64,000 nt of DNA from Chrysopilus asiliformis. Taxonomy: Eukaryota > Arthropoda > Insecta > Diptera > Rhagionidae. The notes under the pieces were generated by a model. That model saw nothing but the letters and a program-made list of their open reading frames with translations, was not told where the DNA came from and ran no database searches. The DNA is taken from contig OZ035963.1 in NCBI GenBank assembly GCA_964034945.1, positions 67,538,682 to 67,602,681 of the forward strand, written 5' to 3'. Shown here piece by piece: positions 24,301-32,472 of this stretch. The first letter of the stretch is position 1. Every line of letters begins with the position of its first letter. The position numbers and the translations under genes were made by a program.

Positions 24301-27300
24301 CCCGAATTTTCCGCACGTAATGTCTTTATTGTGTTCGAAGTTTGTTTTAGGGTAAAATTATATGAAAGCATAGTAAAAAAGATATTTTTTTTTGTTATCA
24401 GTTCTTAAAAAAATATTCCATAATTCTTAGAAATCAGAGTTACGTTAGCATTTTTTGGAAATGTGATAATTTGTTTAATTGAGAAATTACCGGAGGAACA
24501 AAATTTAAAATGCATCAAATTATCGTGAAATTTTGTGCAAAAATTTACTAGATTTTTTTATATTCGATAAATTGTTTAATTATTGTTAAATAAAAAATGT
24601 TTCACAGAAAAATTGATTAGTTGTCATAAGCTTAATTGACTATTTAATCGATAAGAGTTAGCAATTTTGATAACAAAACAGCAATCTTTTGATCACCAGT
24701 AAAGGTGATTACAGCTTTGATTGTTAAACTGGAAGTAGATTTCGATGCGTATCAAAACGTTTTCGATAAAATTCTGGATTAATGCTGTTTTAAAATCAAA
24801 ATTTAATCTTTTTGCAATTCATATTGGAAACTCGACTTAACTCAACTTAAGCGGTTATCCAAACAACACAAAAGGTCGCAAAGTATACATCGCGACCATA
24901 AAGTGTCGAAATCAAAAACGCGACGACAACTTTCTGACCTTTCGTGCTTTAGGTATCGTTTTGGCAGTAGCGTACTTCCTTCCCCTTAAGTATTCCGCTT
25001 TTACTCAAATTTTTATTTGTTTTTTCAGAACTACTCATTAACAATCTGGTGCCAAGAGATGAATCCACGCAGAACATAATTCTGGAACAGGTGTCCAATT
25101 ATTGTGAGAAGCCAGTAACAAACCATACCTTGGATGAATTTGAAGAGCCCTACCGATGGTCTTTCTATCATTCGCTGTTCTTTGCGTTCACCGTTTGCTC
25201 AACAGTGGGATATGGAAATTTGGCCCCATCAACGACTCTGGGCCAAATGATTATGATTTTTTACTCTTTAATTGGGATTCCAATCAACGGAATTCTGTTT
25301 GCTGGTCTCGGAGAGTTTTTCGGAAGAACTGTGAGTTTTTTGGGGTTATAATACGTTTTCTAATATTTTTTCCGATGTGAATTTTTATCTCTCTCACACA
25401 ATGCCTTCCCAAGTCACACGAAAGGTCGTAAAGTAGTCGTCGCGACCATAAAGTCACGAAATCAAAGTCGCGACGGCCGCTTTACGACTTTTTGTGCTCC
25501 TTGGGTTTCTCATCCTTTTAATGTCATAAGTTTCTTCATTTGCAGGCCTTACTATCTTTTGTGTCGAAAACACTTGAATTTTTCTCTCTAGTAACACATC
25601 ATTTGTCATGAATTTGTCAGAAATGAATTTGTTAGAAATGAATTTGTCAGAATTTAGAGCGCGAAACCCACTTTACGGCTTTTTTTTATGGAAAATATTA
25701 TAAATTACGCCATATTTCTTGACGTTTCCTAATTTTAAATTACCTACTTTTTAGTTCACCCGAATTTACCAGCGATATAAGCAATATAAATTGTCAACGG
25801 ATACTAAATACGTTCCCAGACAGTTCGGTTTAGTCGCAACCGTTTTGATTGCTCTCGTACCTGGAATCACATTCTTTATCGTTTTACCGGCATTGGTTTT
25901 TTCATATTTCGAAGGATGGCCCTACAGTTTATCAATTTATTTCTCCTATGTGACGACATCAACAATTGGTTTTGGAGATTACGTGCCAACATTTCAGCCT
26001 GATGGGGTGAGTGGTAACTTTTTTTTAGTTAAAAAAATGGGGTCAATACTGGGTTAAGAATGAAACAGAATGGGAGCGTCAACGGTGATCGTGTCTTCGA
26101 CTCTGAACCGAGTCTCCGGTTCTCAGTTCCTGACTATTTCTCATTATGTCAAGTCGACGTCATCAGTTGACGACAACATGACGCTTGCCATTAACGCTAC
26201 CATTCTGTTTAGCCCTTTAATAGTCGTAACTTAGCAACTTAAGCCCAATTTGAATTATTTAAGTCCCAGAATTTCTATGGTTTAAGTAGGTTACCCAAAA
26301 TTTCTTGTTTTAAGAATATTTGGTGCAATTTCAGGCAATTAAAATTTTTTACGAAAAAAACTCAATCGATTTTTACTTTTTTGTTTTAGGAACACAAATT
26401 CGGAATCAAATACCTTTTCTATCAGGTCTTCATAATAATCTGGTTCATATTTTCACTTGGATATCTGCTGATGATTATGACATTCATAACTAAGTAAGTT
26501 TTAAATTCGTCAGAAGCACAGAATAAGAAAACAATTAAGTACAGGCATTGCACCAAAGGACACCATAAGTTTGACATAAGTTCAAAAATTAATCTTACAG
26601 AGGATTGCGTAGTAAAAAATTGGCACATTTGGAGCATCAGCTATCGGTCAACATTAAAGCGACACAAAGCCGAATTTGGAGTGGAGTTACTAAGGATGTT
26701 GGCTATCTAAGACGGATATTAAGCGAGCTCTATATCATGAAATTCAAGGTAAAATCCATTTTGGACAGGGTTCTTTTTTTATATTACTTTGCTTAAAAAA
26801 CGCTTCTTTAAAAAATATTTCGAAAAAAAACACCTAAATTTTACTAACGCTTGCTAAAAACTAGTTTATTTTTTATTTCAAAAACTTTATTAATTTTTCT
26901 TAACAATTTAATTCTCTTTTGCCAACTTAACTGGATATGGAATTTGGTAAAAAAAAATTACAAAAATCCGAAATTTCTACAATATTTGAAGGGCGCTGTA
27001 CTTTCTTCACTATACAGCCGTTCCTCGATTTACGACGTTTCGATATACGTCGAAATCCAAAAACGTCGTAAATCGGGGATTTATATTTTTAAAATACTGG
27101 CGTCCCTGGACGTTTTTGATTGTGTCGTATATCGAAACGTCATAAATCGAGATATACGCTTGTATTTAAAAAATATATAAAGCACCTTTAAATTTTAAAC
27201 AAATTTTTGGCACACATGGATTTAATTTTACTCGCATTGGAAATGGTTTCAAGGATGGATGCACTTGGGTAATTTTAATGCACGATATGGGATTAATATA

Positions 27301-30300
27301 TGGGCCTCACATAATAATCCAAACTAACTGAAATCACTTAAAATGATTCTATTTTATAAATAACAAAGAGTGGATTCTTAATTAAAATATAATACAATTT
27401 TATTCCGTTTAGCCATGTAGAAAGAGACCTCGGCGAAAAAAACGTAAGTAATTGCAAAATACAGATTCTAATTTTTCTTGTACTAAACAACAATAAAAAG
27501 AAATATGAAAACAGATTTTGGAATTGCTGGATCTTATTTTTTTAAGTCAAATTGGGACTAAGGGGAATTTGAAATCAGACTTTTTTACAAATTATAAAAA
27601 ACGGTAAAAATTAGAAAAGTTTTCAAAAAACACAACAAAAAATTGCCATCCCGAAAATTACATTAAAATGTCAAAAAGCTTCATATTTTTTATCTGAATT
27701 TTGTCTTTATTTTGCAATTGTTAACCTTTGTGAGGTCCATGATACAAAATCTAAATTGCTATCACGACCTCCGCTGTTGATGAGTTTGCAGCGTCAAATC
27801 CTTACAAATCTTGCAATCCATCCATGGTTCGTAATCGATGTAAAACTGTAGGTGCGAAACGGGGAAGAAAATTGTTATGAAACCTCAATTGAGGAGACCC
27901 AATCCCAATTTGGGATGTCGCGCAATATAATAGATACAAAATTATAGAATGGTATTCCCCCTTGTTCAAAGAAACGGAGTAAAGGGACTAAACGTAACGC
28001 TATTAATTCGATTCGCAACGCGATTCGTAGTTCTCAAAAACGGCCGAATGGCTGCGTTTGCTGGTTAAAAACATAAGAACAGCTACAATTGCCAGGGGTC
28101 TATCGTCAAATACAGACAAAATTTTTATGAGAAAAGTCAATTTGTGTGGGAGAGGAGGGGAAGGAGTAGTCCCACTGAATTTTGATGTATAGATAAGTTA
28201 TGTAAAATCATATTCTAAATACATTTTACCTTAATAAATTTTTCAATAGGACTCACCGTTTTCGAGGAAATTCTAAAAAACTGTTTCATCTGTGTTGTGA
28301 CAAAGAATAGTCCTTTTTTGCCCGTTTAAGAACTTAGCCTTGCTATTTAACCATTTCCCAACATTTTCAGTATTTTTTTTTCAACTTCATTTTGTAAATT
28401 TTTGAAATATGAAAAAAAATCTCAAGAAAGAATTTTTTTTTTTAAGTTTCAGAGTTTCAGGAAAAACAAAAAACACACATCCGTTTTCCCTGGAGTCGAC
28501 AGGCCAAAAATTACGAGAAAAACGAATGGTTTTCCTAATGTTATATCCTTAAAAATTGTACCCTTTTATCTCGGAAACGGCTCAAAGGATTTTCATGAAA
28601 TTCGTAATCTTACAGTTTTCGGGGACAAGGAATCCATATCCGGTCTCCTTTTTGGAAACAAGTCGATTTTTCAAGGACGTCGTCCCTTTACCGCCCAAAC
28701 TGTTGAAAAAACTTCAAAAATAACACCGAGTATCGATATTCCAAACCCGGAAACGTGAGTACAAAAAGTCCCGAGGGAGGATGAGGGTGCGAGGAACGAA
28801 AGCGCAAATAGCCTATAACCTTCCCAGATATCTAAGCTATACATTTAGAAAAAACAGCATCGAAAACAAACATTTCGTTTACATTTCTGTATTAAACCAT
28901 CGTTTTTAAATAATAAAAAAAAGTCCTTTAAAGATTCGAAATTTTATTGCCAAAAACTTTCGTTAAAAAAATTAAGATCCAGCATTCAGAAATTCTAGCA
29001 CCAATTTTAGTCCAAAAAGCACCCTTAAACTCTTACTAATGCGAGCCAAAATTGAATCAGAAATCGGAAAGCCAAGAAAACAAAACCCACACAAGACAAA
29101 GATTCAACCACTACTAAACTACCTTCTGAATTTGACAAAATTTAAATTATTAAAAAAAATTGTTTTACGATTAACCAAGTAGCATTCACTTGCTTCATCT
29201 AACTAAATTTAATCCTAGCCTGTCTACCATGAACCAGGTGAAAAAGTCACCATTAATCTGACTCCACGATCGGCATCCTGTCCAGATCTAACGATGTATC
29301 GCGATTCCGAGCCGATTTACGCCCGGAAGCGAGCCTTTTCCGAGAATTTCGAGGTGTCCGCCAGCCAAGAAGAGCTCGAAACTGGCAAAGCAGCGAGACG
29401 AGCGGAAATGATACGCACATCCTCCGACACTGATCTGCAGAAGATCAACAAGGAGAAGACATTCGAGACGGCGAGAGCATTTATGCAGACCACCGATCTT
29501 TTGGCAAAAGTAGTCACCGCGCTGGGCAACATCCGCCCGATTGAAGATGAAACGAAGAGTACGAGTAGCAGTGCAATGTTGGGGGGGTACCATGGTATGT
29601 CAGACTCGCAGATTTTGGCCAGCGAGCGGACATGGTCTGGGTGGTCTTTGCAATCGGCTGATAATACTATAATACCGTACATTAAGAGGGGTCGGGCGTG
29701 CTCGGACTTCCACATTTCGACGGAAACAGTACCCCAGACACCCAGCGAATGGACTTGGGGTGGGGATAATGATAGGATTCAGCAGGCGATCAATAATCGA
29801 GTGAAATCCTCTAGGAAACAGAACGATCTATACCGAGCTTCCTTCCAGACGGCCAAACTTGACCGGTCAGTCGTTCTGAATATGGGAGACATGGACATTA
29901 AAGAAATCAAGGAAGAACCTGCCAAGGAAACCGCCGCGGAGAATAAATCGATCCTCAAGCGGCTGAAGCCATTCAAAAAGCAAGTATCAGAGGGCCAGAT
30001 CAAGTATAATCCCACCCCCGCAGAACAACCCGAACCCGACGTTAAGAGCTACCTCGAGAACTCGGCGCTCGGCAGAGGATCAAGGATTAGCACATCGCGA
30101 CAACTATTTCCTACGTCTAATCTGAACAGGCGAACGAGCCTATTTTCAGTGCCATCACAGGAGGAAATCGATCAGGAGGTCCTCGAAACAACGACCATAG
30201 CTGATCTGATTCGCGCATTGGAAATCATGCACGCTCACGAAGCGGGCGTGGCGAATCCTGCCCAATCAGAAGGCCCGAAGCGAAAAATGGGCACGGCTAG

Positions 30301-30790
30301 CCTGACCCCGCCCTCTCTCTCGCCAATATTTACACTTTTCCCGAACGCCGAAGCTCAACCGCCGCCCACATCGTACTCCCGACGACCGACGATTTTCAGC
30401 AGCGCACCCAGCAGCCAATCGCCACAGCAGACAAATATGCCCAGACGAATGTCCGCCCGCCCACCGACCGACCCGCCCCCTTACTCCGAACGCGAAACGC
30501 CCAAATTCAAGAGGCGTTTCAGTGTACGCCCAACGAACTTGCAAACATTGCCAGGCATGGCCCCGCCTTCGAGCGCCGCATCGACGCCAGCGCCACCCCC
30601 CGTACAAAGGAAAATATCGATGCGGCCTTCTCCTCTTGCCCGGGAACACCTCCAGTCTGGCAGTGGACGCAGCGGATCTAGTCGGACGCATTCCCCGTTG
30701 ACGCGAATTGCCCAAATGCAAGCGACACGCCAGAATAGCCAGGGCAGTTTGTCCAACTTGCCATGGCCGGACAGAAAAAGGACTGAGTGA
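18211..30790 (+). CDS. Ork1: Ork1-type two-pore-domain potassium leak channel
   Basis: Six exons join in frame (18211-18352, 25029-25330, 25755-26006, 26390-26493, 26601-26748, 29219-30790) to give 839 residues. It forms a dimeric, voltage-insensitive K+ leak pore in the plasma membrane. In order: TM1 (about 5-25), the extracellular cap region with Cys73 and an N-H-T glycosylation sequon at 79, pore 1 with filter TVGYG (106-110), TM2 (about 118-143), TM3 (about 172-198), pore 2 with TIGFG (218-222), TM4 (about 240-265), then a tail of more than 500 residues. As I recall insect Ork1, the matches include the start MSPxRW, the blocks EKTFETA and GGYHGxSDSQILAS, and the RSxSCPDLxMYR motif. In Drosophila this channel sets resting K+ conductance, is modulated by PKC and affects heart rate. 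The tail is somewhat shorter than the fly's (about 1000 residues in total). Confidence 0.93.
21965..22475 (+). repeat. R1 dispersed repeat, longest copy
   Basis: It runs from 'caagaaaatctacaattgcc' to 'tcatccctaacacc'. It carries the R1 core (ttcgagaaaattgcaaaaaa), the 'caattttgcccgttcaaga' phrase and a degenerate cagacaga block at about 22365-22405. At 22089-22134 it has a private perfect hairpin (20-nt arms) not shared by other copies. Noncoding. Confidence 0.65.
24866..24948. repeat. Hairpin MITE upstream of Ork1 exon 2
   Basis: The left arm cacaaaaggtcgcaaagt pairs with the right arm actttctgacctttcgtg. The centre 'cgcgaccataaagt' is shared with the copy at 25409-25504. It ends about 80 nt before the exon 2 acceptor region. 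Confidence 0.65.
25029..25330 (+). CDS. Ork1: Ork1 coding exon 2 (cap, pore 1, TM2)
   Basis: It encodes residues 48-148, including the cap segment, the first pore helix and the TVGYG filter, and TM2 ending FFGRT. The acceptor is TTTTTCAG|AA. The split codon 48 becomes GAA (Glu), giving INE-LL as in the fly protein. The donor is ACT|GTGAGT, phase 0. Confidence 0.94.
25331..25754 (+). other. Ork1 intron 2
   Basis: GTGAGT..TTTTTAG. It contains the second hairpin MITE (25409-25504) and a short direct repetition of 'gaatttgt(c/t)agaa' words around 25610-25650. No coding. Confidence 0.85.
25409..25504. repeat. Hairpin MITE downstream of Ork1 exon 2
   Basis: The left arm acgaaaggtcgtaaagt and right arm ctttacgactttttgtg are inverted, with gtcgtcgcgac / gtcgcgacggc nearer the centre. 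It is closely related to 24866-24948. An outer ccaag / cttgg pair extends the stem. Confidence 0.7.
25755..26006 (+). CDS. Ork1: Ork1 coding exon 3 (TM3, pore 2)
   Basis: It encodes residues 149-232: the cytosolic linker (IYQRYKQYKLSTD, matching the fly linker pattern), TM3, pore helix 2 and the TIGFGDYVPTF filter. Both edges are phase 0, with acceptor TTTTTAG|TTC and donor GGG|GTGAGT. Confidence 0.94.
26054..26220. repeat. TTAA-flanked MITE in Ork1 intron 3 (piggyBac-like)
   Basis: Inverted ends aaacagaatgggagcgt (from 26063) and acgctaccattctgttt (to 26210) lie between TTAA at 26054-26057 and TTAA at 26217-26220. The TTAA target points to a piggyBac-type origin. The interior has further inverted words (ctccggttctcagttcc). 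It lies within intron 3 (26007-26389). Confidence 0.55.
26390..26493 (+). CDS. Ork1: Ork1 coding exon 4 (TM4)
   Basis: It encodes residues 233-266 and two bases of codon 267: EHKFGIKYLFYQ, then the hydrophobic TM4 ending MTFIT. The acceptor is TGTTTTAG|GAA and the donor is AA|GTAAGT, phase 2. Confidence 0.92.
26601..26748 (+). CDS. Ork1: Ork1 coding exon 5 (post-TM4 helix)
   Basis: It encodes the rest of codon 267 to residue 316 (KGLRSKKLAHLEHQL, then IWSGVTKDVGYLRRILSELYIMKFK). This is a strongly conserved proximal C-terminal segment directly below the membrane. The acceptor is CTTACAG|AGG and the donor is AAG|GTAAAA, phase 0. Confidence 0.92.
27015..27162. repeat. Pogo/Tc1-like MITE with TA duplication
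   Basis: The ends are cagccgttcctcgatttac at left and, inverted, cataaatcgagatatacgc at right. The subterminal 'cgacgtttcgatatacg' pairs with 'cgtatatcgaaacgtc'. TA flanks both ends (27013-27014, 27163-27164). There is an extra inverted 'cgtcgtaaatcg' near 27063-27075. Noncoding. Confidence 0.65.
28070..28335 (+). repeat. R1 dispersed repeat copy
   Basis: It begins 'acataagaacagctacaatt' and 'gccaggggtc'. It then carries the R1 phrases 'aatttttcaataggactcac' and 'ttcgaggaaattctaaaaaa', and ends near 'tttttgcccgtttaagaac'. Noncoding. Confidence 0.6.
28515..28745 (+). repeat. R2 dispersed repeat, copy 2
   Basis: It aligns with the reverse complement of 11500-11775 (see there). Its internal inverted repeat is degraded (tatccggtctcctttttgg against aacaccgagtatcgatatt). 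No coding function is inferred. Confidence 0.65.
29219..30790 (+). CDS. Ork1: Ork1 coding exon 6 (cytoplasmic tail)
   Basis: It encodes residues 317-839 and the TGA stop. Conserved blocks include RSASCPDLTMYR (333-344), RTSSDTDLQ (382-390), EKTFETARAF, GGYHGMSDSQILAS (438-451), RACSDF (475-480) and EWTWGGDN (493-500). The distal part is Pro/Ser/Arg-rich and likely disordered. The exon is clearly GC-richer than its surroundings, as expected for long coding sequence. The acceptor is AATCCTAG|CCT, phase 0. Confidence 0.93.
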   Translation, partial: PVYHEPGEKVTINLTPRSASCPDLTMYRDSEPIYARKRAFSENFEVSASQEELETGKAARRAEMIRTSSDTDLQKINKEKTFETARAFMQTTDLLAKVVTALGNIRPIEDETKSTSSSAMLGGYHGMSDSQILASERTWSGWSLQSADNTIIPYIKRGRACSDFHISTETVPQTPSEWTWGGDNDRIQQAINNRVKSSRKQNDLYRASFQTAKLDRSVVLNMGDMDIKEIKEEPAKETAAENKSILKRLKPFKKQVSEGQIKYNPTPAEQPEPDVKSYLENSALGRGSRISTSRQLFPTSNLNRRTSLFSVPSQEEIDQEVLETTTIADLIRALEIMHAHEAGVANPAQSEGPKRKMGTASLTPPSLSPIFTLFPNAEAQPPPTSYSRRPTIFSSAPSSQSPQQTNMPRRMSARPPTDPPPYSERETPKFKRRFSVRPTNLQTLPGMAPPSSAASTPAPPPVQRKISMRPSPLAREHLQSGSGRSGSSRTHSPLTRIAQMQATRQNSQGSLSNLPWPDRKRTE

Positions 30791-31170
30791 CGAATATAGA
30801 CTTTAGCAAATAGGTTTTAGTTTTAATTCATAAAAATGTAACGATTAGCATGTAGTTTTTTTCTTGATTGCATAATTGTTTCGATCAATTTGCCAGATTT
30901 TAAAAATCGGGACCGTTTTTTTTTCAAGAAATTTTGATATAAGTTTGAGATCTAAATTTTGTGTGAATGCTTGTATGTAGATCTTGGAAGTTTTGTGCAC
31001 TGCTAACGATTTCAAAAACCATTATTAGGAATCAAAATTTATTTTTATTCTTAGATCGTAAGGAATTTTAAACGAAGTTTCAATTTTCGGAATAGTCGTT
31101 TTTGTCTGAAATTGTATTCTAGAGTGTGTTTGACCGTATAACGTAAGTTTAGAGTGTATTCGAAACGAAC

Positions 31171-31176
31171 AATAAA
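31171..31176 (+). terminator. Ork1 polyadenylation signal
   Basis: AATAAA about 380 nt after the Ork1 stop, followed by a T-rich stretch. It implies a 3' untranslated region of about 400 nt. It lies just before the foldback repeat at 31245-31482. Confidence 0.6.
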
Positions 31177-31244
31177 TTTTTTACGATATTTTCTGTGTTT
31201 TTTATGCGAATTTTCAATAGTTTTGGAATCATTTTTTAAGCTAC

Positions 31245-31482
31245 AGGGCACCAATCATGTATTCCGACGCGTCTCTGTCTTTCGACTTCGACGCAGCTTT
31301 TGACTCTTGACTTCGCCATATCTGCAGCTTGAAATTTCGCGAAATCGTCACTATGAATCGAAAGGTGATTCTGACTCTCATTCGAGGAAATTTGAAGCTG
31401 CTGATATGGCGACGTCAAGAGTTAAAAGCTGCGTCGAAGTCGAAAGACAGAGACCCGTCGGAATACATGATTGGTGCCCAGG
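31245..31482. repeat. Long foldback element between Ork1 and DHX57
   Basis: The left arm (from 31245, agggcaccaatcatgtattc) and right arm (to 31482, gaatacatgattggtgccc) stay complementary for about 90 nt with scattered mismatches. Shared inner words include ctttcgacttcgacgcagct and cgccatatc. The loop is about 50 nt. Noncoding. Confidence 0.75.
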
Positions 31483-32404
31483 TTTTATGAAGAGAAGTAA
31501 AAACTATTTAATTAATACTTTCGAAAAAAACAATTAAATTGCAATTTCCTTTAATTTTTCAGGCCGTGATTATTTGTCAGGTTTTACTGTAAGCTTATGT
31601 TTCTTAATGTTTTGAAACTCCTTTCATACAGTACTGGAAATTGCTATAAAGTCAATGTTTTTTTGGGTCTTTTGTTTTTGTTTAATGAAAAAAAAATGTT
31701 TTCTTTAATATAAAGAATCTCCAAAACCCTTTATTACCAATGGGAAGCTAAAATTTGTGGAGTTACCCAAATTTATCTAAAAAAAAGTAAAGAAATTAAA
31801 ATTTAAAAAATTGAAACTTAAAAAAGCGAGTTTTTTTCTCATAAAACAGCAATTAAACGTGACAGAGCTGTCCATAAAATACGTCACGCTAGTTTTCGCT
31901 TTTTTCTAACCCCCTCAATCCCTCCTCCCCCTAAACACCCTCGTCCAACTTCTCTTAAAAGTTCTAGATTATTTTCTAGACATTTTGAGGGAAAATTTCA
32001 AATTGAGAACCACTGTATTAAAATTGTATTAAAATTGATAACCAATAGACTATCTTTAGGCGTTAAAGCTTTCTTCGCATCCCATCGCGACATTCTCATT
32101 GCGGTCAACCCTAAAAAGTCAGTCAGCTGCAAGTTTGACATTTCACCTGATTGGCCAAACTCATCCTTGTGGTTGTTTTTCTCTAGTTCGGTTCTCACAT
32201 TTTCGCAAGAAAATCTCGATTTTCCCGTATTTTCCTCGCAAAGAAACTTGATTTCAATTACTCTCCATTCCAACCAAAATTAGCAGTGATTCACGAACAA
32301 ATTTAGTGGTTTTTCTAATGACGTCCTAGTTTTCTTGCAAAGCAACTATTTGTAAACTTCAAAATCCCTAAGCTTTTGCAAAACTAGAGAAAATCAAAAA
32401 GGGA
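31483..32404 (+). promoter_or_regulatory. Intergenic segment, presumed DHX57 promoter
   Basis: It has no open frame of interest. It includes a dispersed fragment at 31866-31890 (gtccataaaatacgtcacg). It is followed by a mixed-composition block (about 32040-32280) with an inverted CCAAT word (ctgattggcc, 32147-32156) and an E-box-like cagctg. Because the DHX57 start codon is at 32405, the promoter and leader should lie here. No TATA box or initiator could be fixed. Confidence 0.35.
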
Positions 32405-32472
32405 ATGGACGAAGGATCGAAAAAACTCATTGAAGATTGCTTCCTGCGGCCAGTGGCGGACGCGAGAGCAAC
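32405..32472 (+). CDS. DHX57: DHX57 coding exon 1
   Basis: It encodes MDEGSKKLIEDCFLRPVADARA and two bases of the next codon. The donor is AC|GTAAGT. It is joined to the next exon by a short 57-nt intron (32473-32529). ATG 32405 is the only in-frame ATG that fits before the splice. It is short and not similar to anything I know, so the start is the least certain part of the model. Confidence 0.75.

Larger units (their letters stand above)
18353..25028 (+). other. Ork1 intron 1 (about 6.7 kb)
   Basis: Bounded by GTAAGC and TTTTTCAG. No coding exon was recognised inside. It contains an R1 repeat (21965-22475), a hairpin MITE just upstream of the acceptor (24866-24948), and a dispersed fragment at 23838-23880 (gactgtccataaaatgcgtcacg). 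The region 20340-20900 is unusually rich in GATC/CGATCG words and of mixed composition, so it is a candidate regulatory segment. Nothing firmer can be said. Confidence 0.7.
26749..29218 (+). other. Ork1 intron 5 (about 2.5 kb)
   Basis: GTAAAA..AATCCTAG. It contains a pogo-like MITE (27015-27162), an R1 copy (28070-28335) and R2 copy 2 (28515-28745). The 118-codon frame starting at 28402 lies over the R2 repeat and is not treated as an exon. No other coding was seen. Confidence 0.8.

Noticed and set aside
28402..28758. 118-codon frame in Ork1 intron 5
   Set aside because: It lies over R2 copy 2 and its homologue at 11500-11775 reads differently. There is no splice logic linking it to Ork1, and the joined exons 5 and 6 already match the insect channel without it.
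30266..30721. 151-codon minus-strand frame opposite Ork1 exon 6
   Set aside because: Antisense shadow of the GC-rich, proline-rich coding exon.
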